Shown: in pieces, positions 7,350 to 12,149 of the stretch
How the letters are laid out: each line of letters opens with the position of its first letter
Numbering within the stretch: the first letter of the stretch is position 1
Source: Balneolaceae bacterium
GTDB lineage: Bacteria > Bacteroidota > Rhodothermia > Balneolales > Balneolaceae
NCBI GenBank assembly: GCA_003555185.1
Contig: PWFZ01000369.1
Coordinates: 1 to 12,149, forward strand
Length of the DNA: 12,149 nt
Reading direction: 5' to 3'
The notes under the pieces: model-generated
Seen by the model: the letters and a program-made list of their open reading frames with translations, nothing else
The model's database searches: none
What the model was told of the DNA's origin: nothing
Translations under genes and position numbers: made by a program

Positions 7350-8351
7350 TCACAAAATCAGCATGGCATCCCCAAAGGAATAGAACCGGTACTTTTCGGT
7401 AATGGCATGTTTGTAGAGGCGATGAGTTTCATCAAACCCCATAAAAGCAGAAACCAGCATCAGCAGCGTGCTTTTTGGGAGATGAAAGTTGGTGATCAAA
7501 TGATCCACTGATTTAAACTGATAGCCGGGCGTGATAAAAATATCTGTATCGCCGGTGCAGGGCTCAAAACTGCCATCTTTATTTACAGCCGATTCTAAAA
7601 CCCGAACGCTGGTGGTTCCCACTGCCGTAATATTTTTTGATGCGTTCAGCTCAGTTGCCTGCTTACTTGTGATCTGGTACCACTCACTGTGCATAATGTG
7701 CTCATCAATATTATCCGCTTTCACCGGGGCAAACGTTCCAAGCCCCACATGAAGCGTCACCTCTTTTTTCTGAATTCCCTGATCTTTAAGCTTGGTCAAT
7801 AATTCGTCTGTGAAATGGAGTCCGGCCGTGGGTGCGGCTTTACTTCCCGAATCTTTTGCGAACACAGTTTGATAGCGGTCCGCCAGCGACTCGTCGCGCT
7901 CAATGTATGGCGGAAATGGTGTGTGTTTAAACGGAGTAATGGCATCATCATCCAGCGAGTGGCTCAACTGAATGGTTCGAATTCCATCCTCAGCGATATT
8001 GATGGTTTTGGCTGTCACCTGATCGGTAAGCTGCGCCGTTTTCCCAACCTTAAACTTTTTACCGGGTCGCACCATCGCCTCCACCACTTTGTCATTAACC
8101 GCTTTGGTGACAAAAATTTCAATTTTTCCATCATTAAAGAGCAGCCTACACTTCTCCACCTTACTGTTATTTACTACAAGTGATGTTTCTGCCGGCAGAT
8201 ACTTCCCAATATTGTAGAAATAATCGTCGGTTATAGACTGATCTTTCCGGTTGTAGATCAATAACCTTGAGTGATCTCTTGGAGTAGCCGGTTGTTGAGC
8301 GATAAGTTCTTCGGGGAGGTGGTAATCAAAATCGTTAAGGGTGTACTTCAC
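7350..8351 (-). CDS. queA: S-adenosylmethionine:tRNA ribosyltransferase-isomerase
   Basis: QueA moves the ribosyl part of S-adenosylmethionine onto 7-aminomethyl-7-deazaguanine at the wobble position of GUN-decoding tRNAs, forming epoxyqueuosine in the cytoplasm. The 333-residue product is slightly shorter than the usual 340-356 but complete. Visible family motifs are ELIAQQPATPRDHSRLLIYNR (15-35), LVVNNSKVEKCRL (58-70, the NDTRV-like block), PFPPYI (145-150), the signature GSKAAPTAGLHFT (169-181), HVGLGTFAPV (201-210), and the C-terminal NFHLPKSTLLMLVSAFMG and YRFYSFGDAMLIL. The start is a GTG at 8351, giving the expected MKYTLNDFDYHLP N-terminus. A TATAAT on the minus strand (8367-8372) lies 15 bases upstream of it and may be its -10 box, though the -35 is weak. 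No other queuosine gene is nearby. It converges on the beta-propeller gene. Confidence 0.97.
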   Translation of the reverse strand: MKYTLNDFDYHLPEELIAQQPATPRDHSRLLIYNRKDQSITDDYFYNIGKYLPAETSLVVNNSKVEKCRLLFNDGKIEIFVTKAVNDKVVEAMVRPGKKFKVGKTAQLTDQVTAKTINIAEDGIRTIQLSHSLDDDAITPFKHTPFPPYIERDESLADRYQTVFAKDSGSKAAPTAGLHFTDELLTKLKDQGIQKKEVTLHVGLGTFAPVKADNIDEHIMHSEWYQITSKQATELNASKNITAVGTTSVRVLESAVNKDGSFEPCTGDTDIFITPGYQFKSVDHLITNFHLPKSTLLMLVSAFMGFDETHRLYKHAITEKYRFYSFGDAMLIL

Positions 8352-8394
8352 AGAATAAATTATTTTATTATAGTATTAGAATTATGACCATAAA

Positions 8395-8492
8395 AAGTCC
8401 CCCTTAGAAAAGGGGGAATGAGGGGGATGTTCATCAGAATGTGGAGAAATCAATGAACACCCCTCTAAATCTCCCCTTGTTAGGGGAGACTT
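8395..8492. repeat. 98-base imperfect inverted repeat (dispersed palindromic repeat candidate)
   Basis: Two 40-base arms (8395-8434 and 8453-8492) are reverse complements at 30 of 40 positions, around an 18-base centre. The outer four bases of the arms are AAGT and ACTT, and the inner eight match as TGTTCAT-type ends. Each arm is itself a smaller hairpin: CCCCCTT/AAGGGGG at 8399-8405/8410-8416 and TCTCCCC/GGGGAGA at 8470-8476/8483-8489. The C-run/G-run layout resembles intergenic repeats scattered through many bacterial genomes. It sits between the divergent queA and brnA-like genes and codes for nothing. The transcribed form would fold strongly in either direction. Confidence 0.8.
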
Positions 8493-8541
8493 ATTACACA
8501 CTTAATGATATTAAATATTAATAGAACTGAGGTATTACTTT

Positions 8542-8769
8542 ATGAAAGCGAAACATTTTGATAAAACATTTGATAGCGGTGAAAGCATCATTGACGCCTT
8601 GGATCTTTCAAAAGCAAAACGGACTTCATTGGAGTCAAAACGTGTTAATGTTGATTTCCCTGAGTGGATGGTACATTCACTCGATAAAGAAGCCAAACGA
8701 ATAGGTGTTTCAAGACAATCCGTTATTAAAATGTGGTTAGCAGAAAGGCTTGAAAAAGCCGGCTCTTAA
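8542..8769 (+). CDS. brnA: Orphan BrnA-type (CopG/ribbon-helix-helix) antitoxin
   Basis: The 75-residue product has the two-part layout of BrnA antitoxins. An N-terminal toxin-facing segment (KHFDKTFDSGESIIDALDLSKAKR, 4-27) is followed by a ribbon-helix-helix DNA-binding domain: strand KRVNVDFP (33-40), helix EWMVHSLDKEAKRIG (41-55), turn VSRQ, helix SVIKMWLAERLEK (60-72). In known systems BrnA binds and neutralises the RNase toxin BrnT and represses the brnTA promoter. The start at 8542 has a good ribosome binding site (GAGG at 8529-8532). BrnT is normally encoded just upstream, but the 190 bases before this gene hold only the palindromic repeat and cannot contain a ~90-codon toxin. Downstream, the convergent dxs ends 6 bases away. 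It may therefore be a lone antitoxin or a stand-alone regulator. The family assignment is by recognition and could equally be called CopG-like. Confidence 0.82.
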   Translation: MKAKHFDKTFDSGESIIDALDLSKAKRTSLESKRVNVDFPEWMVHSLDKEAKRIGVSRQSVIKMWLAERLEKAGS

Positions 8770-8775
8770 ATCGCT

Positions 8776-10698
8776 TTACCCTACTAAAATACCCAGTCTT
8801 TTTTGCACTTCTTCAACAATGCCATCCGGTCCGATACCAACTTCATCATGAAGCTGACGCTGAGTTCCGTGTTCTACAATCTGATCGGGGACTCCCATAA
8901 TTTTAACAGGGACAGCAACTCCCTGTTCAGCCACATATTCGGCAACTGCGGAACCAAATCCGCCAATTTTTGCGCCATCTTCAAGAGTAATGATTTGATC
9001 ATAGTTTAGAAGCACATGATCAATCATATCGGTATCCAATGGTTTGGCGTACCTCATATCAAAGTGGCCAATATTGATGCCCTCTTTTTCTAGTGCTGAC
9101 GAAGCTTCGATAACATATTTTCCAATTGGACCAAAGCTGAGTAGAGCAATTTTATCGCCCTCTTTAATTACCCGTCCTTTGCCAATTTCTGTTTTCAAAA
9201 ATTCTTTACGGACAGTCATTCCGGTTGAGCGTCCCCGGGGATAACGAATTGCCCACGCTGCATCATTATAATCTGATGCGGTGTACATCATATCCCGCAA
9301 TTCCTGCTCATTCATAGGAGAAGAAACTATCATATTGGGAATGGCTCTCAAATAGGCAGTATCGTAAAGCCCATGGTGTGTGGGGCCATCAGCCCCGACG
9401 AGTCCGGCCCGATCAATACAAAATACAACCGGGAGGTTTTGAATGGCTACATCGTGTATTACCTGATCGTATGCTCTTTGCAAAAATGTAGAATACAGTG
9501 CCGCAAATGGTTTTTTACCTTCTGTTGCCAAACCCGCAGCAAATGTAACCGCATGCTGTTCCGCGATCCCTACATCAAAAGATCGTTCGGGAAATGTTTT
9601 CATCATCGGCCAAAGACTTGATCCACTCGGCATTGCGGGAGTAATAGCTACAATCTCTTCATTTTGTGCAGCGAGTTCTACAAGAGCCTCTCCGAACACA
9701 TCCTGGTATTTTGGCGCCGGCTTTTTACCATTTGTTGCTGGAACAAGAGATTTCCCGGTGATTTTATCAAACGGACTACTTTGGGCGTGCCACTTTGTTT
9801 GCTCTCGTTCAGCAGGAGAAAACCCTTTCCCTTTAACCGTTACGATATGCAAAATTTTAGGGCCTGAAACCGTACGTAAATCCTCCAATTGCCGGCGTAG
9901 TGCATCTACATTATGGCCATCAACAGGACCATAATATTTAAAACCCAATGCCTGAAATAGTGCTCCCGGAGTAATAGCAGCAGTTACTGCCCGCTCCAAT
10001 TTCGATGCGGCTTTTCGCATCTTTTCGCCTGCTCCTTTAAAGTGGCCGAGGAGATCATAAATCTCATCACGCATTTTATTAAAAGTCTTTGTGGTAGTTA
10101 TCTCAGCCAGATACTCCTTTAATGCGCCTACATTTGGGTCAATCGACATATTGTTGTCGTTTAAAACCACCAGCAAATCCGAATTCAGCGCGCCGGCGTT
10201 ATTCATCGCCTCAAAAGCCATTCCACCTGTCATAGCGCCATCACCAATAACCGATACCACCTTCTTATTTTCTTTATTCAAATCTCGTGCTATTGCCATT
10301 CCAAGTCCCCCTGAAATAGATGTACTTGAATGCCCTACACCAAATGTATCGTATTCACTTTCAGATCTCTTAGGAAAGCCGGACAACCCGTTGTACAGCC
10401 TGTTTGTATGGAATTGCTCCCTCCTGCCCGTTAAGATTTTATGTCCGTAGGCTTGATGTCCAACATCCCACAGCAACTTATCATCCGGGGTGTTATAGGT
10501 GTAATGAATAGCTACTGTTAATTCAATTACCCCAAGACTTGCTCCAAAATGTCCACCATGAACCGAGACCATATCGATGATAAAATTCCTTAACTCATCG
10601 CAAACTTCACGAAGTTGTTCAGGCTTTAATTTTTTTAAATCATCCGGGGAGTTGATTTGAGCAAGAAGGGGGCCGGGTATTGGTTTGTAATTCTCCAT
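8776..10698 (-). CDS. dxs: 1-deoxy-D-xylulose-5-phosphate synthase
   Basis: Dxs joins pyruvate and glyceraldehyde 3-phosphate to 1-deoxyxylulose 5-phosphate, using thiamine diphosphate and Mg2+. It is the entry step of the MEP isoprenoid pathway and also feeds thiamine and pyridoxal synthesis. The 640-residue length is normal. Visible are SVHGGHFGASLGVIEL with the active-site His near 50, DVGHQAYGHKILTGRR (78-93), the thiamine/Mg block GDGAMTGGMAFEAMNNAG (152-169) with NDNNMSI (180-186), GPVDGHN (257-263), DVGIAEQHAV with the catalytic Glu near 380, and DRAGLVGADGPTHHG (429-443). The C-terminal transketolase-like domain is complete, ending in RLGILVG. It starts 12 bases after xseB and has no Shine-Dalgarno of its own, so translational coupling is likely. 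A short GGCTT/AAGCC hairpin beyond its stop, inside the brnA 3' end, could be a weak terminator. Confidence 0.98.
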   Translation of the reverse strand: MENYKPIPGPLLAQINSPDDLKKLKPEQLREVCDELRNFIIDMVSVHGGHFGASLGVIELTVAIHYTYNTPDDKLLWDVGHQAYGHKILTGRREQFHTNRLYNGLSGFPKRSESEYDTFGVGHSSTSISGGLGMAIARDLNKENKKVVSVIGDGAMTGGMAFEAMNNAGALNSDLLVVLNDNNMSIDPNVGALKEYLAEITTTKTFNKMRDEIYDLLGHFKGAGEKMRKAASKLERAVTAAITPGALFQALGFKYYGPVDGHNVDALRRQLEDLRTVSGPKILHIVTVKGKGFSPAEREQTKWHAQSSPFDKITGKSLVPATNGKKPAPKYQDVFGEALVELAAQNEEIVAITPAMPSGSSLWPMMKTFPERSFDVGIAEQHAVTFAAGLATEGKKPFAALYSTFLQRAYDQVIHDVAIQNLPVVFCIDRAGLVGADGPTHHGLYDTAYLRAIPNMIVSSPMNEQELRDMMYTASDYNDAAWAIRYPRGRSTGMTVRKEFLKTEIGKGRVIKEGDKIALLSFGPIGKYVIEASSALEKEGINIGHFDMRYAKPLDTDMIDHVLLNYDQIITLEDGAKIGGFGSAVAEYVAEQGVAVPVKIMGVPDQIVEHGTQRQLHDEVGIGPDGIVEEVQKRLGILVG

Positions 10699-10710
10699 GA
10701 GGTATTTCGA

Positions 10711-10920
10711 TTATTTGGCCTTTTCAATTTCTTCAATCTTTAAGACAGCACTTTCGAGCGTTTCACTGCAGATTTGTGATAATTTCAGGCCTTTTTCATA
10801 ATATTTAACAGAATCTTCCAACGTTATTTCGTCGTTGTCAAGTTTTTCAACTATAGCTTCTAATTCCTTTAAAGCTTCTTCAAAGCTTGGGCGTTCCTCT
10901 TCAATCATAATTTCTTCCAT
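10711..10920 (-). CDS. xseB: Exodeoxyribonuclease VII small subunit
   Basis: The 69-residue acidic helical protein carries the XseB pattern PSFEEALKELEAIVEKLDNDEITLEDSVKYYEKGLKLSQICSETLESAVLKIEEIE, covering nearly the whole product. XseB binds in several copies to XseA to form exonuclease VII, which degrades single-stranded DNA to oligonucleotides from both ends. The first ATG at 10920 has no strong ribosome binding site. An in-frame ATG at 10908 has GGAAG just upstream, so the true start may give a protein four residues shorter; the conserved part is unaffected. The stop lies 12 bases before dxs, a pairing seen in many bacteria. The large-subunit gene xseA is not upstream here: a gene-free stretch and comEC are there instead. 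A putative promoter lies 25-53 bases upstream. Confidence 0.95.
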   Translation of the reverse strand: MEEIMIEEERPSFEEALKELEAIVEKLDNDEITLEDSVKYYEKGLKLSQICSETLESAVLKIEEIEKAK

Positions 10921-10942
10921 TGGTGTATTTTCTTACTGCCTC

Positions 10943-10973
10943 ACAAGGTACGTTATCACCCAATCACCGTCAA
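10943..10973 (-). promoter_or_regulatory. Putative promoter for xseB-dxs
   Basis: On the minus strand TTGACG (10968-10973) is separated by 17 bases from TACCTTGT (10943-10950). The first is close to a -35 box and also supplies the TTG of the Bacteroidota -33 element. The second partly fits the Bacteroidota -7 element TAnnTTTG. It lies about 25 bases before the xseB start. The match is suggestive but not exact. Confidence 0.4.
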
Positions 10974-11099
10974 ATACTCTTCATTATGTTCACATTACTG
11001 TCCAAAAATGATGCGCCTATTAATTGAAAAATAATCGTGGTTTAATTCTCGCAAAGTCTCGCTATTTTCACGAGTTTCTGATGACCTCCCTCCCTTTCT
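10974..11099. other. Gene-free stretch, no recognised element
   Basis: This is part of the 362-base gap between xseB and comEC. Neither strand holds a plausible gene, tRNA or strong hairpin. There is a short repeated TCTCGC (near 11047-11063) but no clear structure. To its right the gap is filled by the inverted-repeat element at 11100-11270. Confidence 0.6.
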
Positions 11100-11270
11100 G
11101 AGGCTATCCAAAAAGGGTGGGTAAAAAATAATTTATAGACTTTAAGTCATGCCACGCAATGGCGTGGCATCTCCTGTTTTGTTTAGAGACATGAGATCTC
11201 GCTGACGCGTTCAAAAAATGAGCGTCCCGAAGGATTTCGGGACGGGATGACACCCTTTTTGGACAGCCTC
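11100..11270. mobile_element. 171-base MITE-like element with 20-base terminal inverted repeats
   Basis: The left end (11100-11119, beginning GAGGCTATCC) and right end (11251-11270, ending GGACAGCCTC) are reverse complements at 19 of 20 positions. Inside are two perfect 9-base-pair hairpins with 4-base loops: ATGCCACGC/GCGTGGCAT at 11149-11157/11162-11170 and CGTCCCGAA/TTCGGGACG at 11223-11231/11236-11244. There is no coding frame. Short size, long terminal inverted repeats and internal structure fit a miniature inverted-repeat transposable element or a dispersed palindromic repeat. No clear target-site duplication is visible at the borders. From memory, similar GACAGCCTC-ended repeats occur in Bacteroidota-type genomes, but I could not check this. 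Confidence 0.7.
11213..11244 (-). terminator. Possible comEC terminator inside the repeat element
   Basis: Read on the minus strand, the 9-base-pair CGTCCCGAA/TTCGGGACG stem is followed after four bases by six U (plus-strand A-run 11213-11218). It lies about 40 bases after the comEC stop. This geometry fits a rho-independent terminator, so the element may have been recruited to end the comEC transcript. Confidence 0.5.
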
Positions 11271-11282
11271 GTCTCTTAATAA

Positions 11283-12149
11283 CTACTTTATTAACCTTCT
11301 TTCTATATGTTCCCCATCCGATGTATACATTAATGACCCGTCAATACTCGTATAGGGTTTTTCGGATCCTACCCTAAATAGATTTTTAATAGCTTCATTT
11401 CCAGGGTGACCAAATTGATTGCGAAATCCCAGGGAAAATGCTGTAATATTCGGTTTAACGAACTCCACGAATGTTGCCGTTGAACTTGTTCGGCTTCCAT
11501 GATGACCTGCTTTCAAAAAATTCGTATCCAAAAAATCGCCATATTCCTTTACCATTTTTGCTTCCTGTTCTGTTTCCGCATCTCCCATAAAAAGGAACGA
11601 AGTTTTGCCATATTGCAGCCTGAAAGCCAATGAATGATTATTGGGATTCTGATCTAGTCCGGAAATCAGATTAGGGCCTAGTACATAAAATCTGACGGAT
11701 GGATCGATCTCCAGAAGATCACCACTACCCACATCATAAATGGGAATATTCATTTCCGATGCCAGTTCATTGTATCGCCTGTACAGCATCGAATCATATG
11801 GATAATCACTGTGAACTATTTTGCCTATCGACATAGCCTTCATCAAAGCAGGTAATCCCCCAATGTGATCAGCATGTGGGTGCGACAAAATAACTGCATC
11901 AATATGATATACGCCTAAATAATCAAAGTATGGTATCAACACTCTCTCGCCACTATTTCCCATAGGTGACCATCTACCGGCGTCTGCAAGAACATGCTTA
12001 CCTGATGGTGTTTTTATATGTACCGCATCTCCCTGTCCCACATCTAAAACCGTAATTTCCAACTTGTTTACTGTAGGTTTTTGTAAATAAGACTCAATCA
12101 AAAAAAGATTAAATGACATCAGAAAACAGATCACCATTTTCCATCGTAT
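11283..12149 (-). CDS. comEC: ComEC/Rec2-type DNA uptake protein, C-terminal metallo-beta-lactamase part, 5' end outside window
   Basis: The frame stays open to the right edge (four codons, I-R-W-K, before the ATG at 12137), so this is the end of a longer gene. ComEC forms the inner-membrane channel that takes in single-stranded DNA during natural transformation. The window shows the end of its last membrane helix (MVICFLMSFNLFLIESYL), then the metallo-beta-lactamase-like domain. Numbered from the ATG at 12137, it carries ITVLDVGQGDAVHI (28-41), DAGRW (52-56), the metal-binding HPHADHIGG (86-94), NNHSLAFRL (166-174), GDAE (185-188) and LKAGHHGSRTSST (208-220). All metal ligands seem intact. 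Full ComEC is usually 600-800 residues, so roughly 300-500 are missing. The gene could alternatively be a short MBL-fold hydrolase starting at 12137, but the open frame and membrane helix favour ComEC. It ends with TAG, 12 bases before the repeat element. Confidence 0.88.
   Translation of the reverse strand: MRWKMVICFLMSFNLFLIESYLQKPTVNKLEITVLDVGQGDAVHIKTPSGKHVLADAGRWSPMGNSGERVLIPYFDYLGVYHIDAVILSHPHADHIGGLPALMKAMSIGKIVHSDYPYDSMLYRRYNELASEMNIPIYDVGSGDLLEIDPSVRFYVLGPNLISGLDQNPNNHSLAFRLQYGKTSFLFMGDAETEQEAKMVKEYGDFLDTNFLKAGHHGSRTSSTATFVEFVKPNITAFSLGFRNQFGHPGNEAIKNLFRVGSEKPYTSIDGSLMYTSDGEHIERRLIK

Noticed and set aside
8395..8492. CRISPR-like repeats
   Set aside because: The two arms are inverted, not direct, repeats, and there is no series of equal repeats with unique spacers.
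8352..8541. Remnant of a brnT toxin gene upstream of the antitoxin
   Set aside because: No frame here shows BrnT-like sequence, and the space is mostly filled by the palindromic repeat.
10091..10450. Plus-strand frame of 119 codons antisense to dxs
   Set aside because: dxs is unambiguous on the other strand; this is a codon-pattern shadow.

Overview
The window looks like chromosomal DNA of a member of the Bacteroidota/Rhodothermota/Balneolota group. The signs are moderate to low G+C, several short lipoproteins with a Bacteroidota-style lipobox, a six-bladed beta-propeller lipoprotein, a DUF1080 (3-keto-disaccharide hydrolase) protein, weak or absent Shine-Dalgarno sequences at many starts, and several acid-rich proteins that hint at a marine or halophilic lifestyle. 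This placement is inferred from protein style, not from a marker gene; Balneolota is the best guess.

Left part (1-1990, minus strand): a two-gene unit with a secreted DUF1080 protein followed 34 bases later by a GntP-family permease that runs off the left edge. It suggests sugar or sugar-acid processing outside the cytoplasm followed by uptake of an acidic sugar. Across a 140-base divergent region lies a very large plus-strand gene (2131-5250). Its 1039-residue product has about 900 soluble, helix-rich residues and four C-terminal membrane segments. I recognise no family for it, and it is the least explained gene here. A strong hairpin separates it from a convergent lipoprotein gene (5312-5884, minus).

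Middle (6003-7321, plus): a 72-residue protein of unknown function and a six-bladed beta-propeller lipoprotein. The propeller gene has a duplicated 9-base motif abutting its start codon. It converges on queA (7350-8351, minus; queuosine biosynthesis in tRNA), which uses a GTG start. Upstream of queA lies a 98-base imperfect inverted repeat. Next is an orphan BrnA-type ribbon-helix-helix antitoxin gene (8542-8769, plus) with no toxin beside it.

Right part (8776-12149, minus strand): xseB (exonuclease VII small subunit) and dxs (first committed step of the MEP isoprenoid pathway) are 12 bases apart and form an operon. A 362-base gene-free stretch follows. It holds a 171-base element with 20-base terminal inverted repeats and two internal hairpins, resembling a MITE or dispersed palindromic repeat. 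The window ends in the C-terminal metallo-beta-lactamase part of comEC (DNA uptake), cut by the right edge.

Most of the window is housekeeping. No obvious defence island, prophage, CRISPR array, tRNA or rRNA was seen. The points most worth following are the large four-helix membrane protein, the two structured repeats and the orphan antitoxin.
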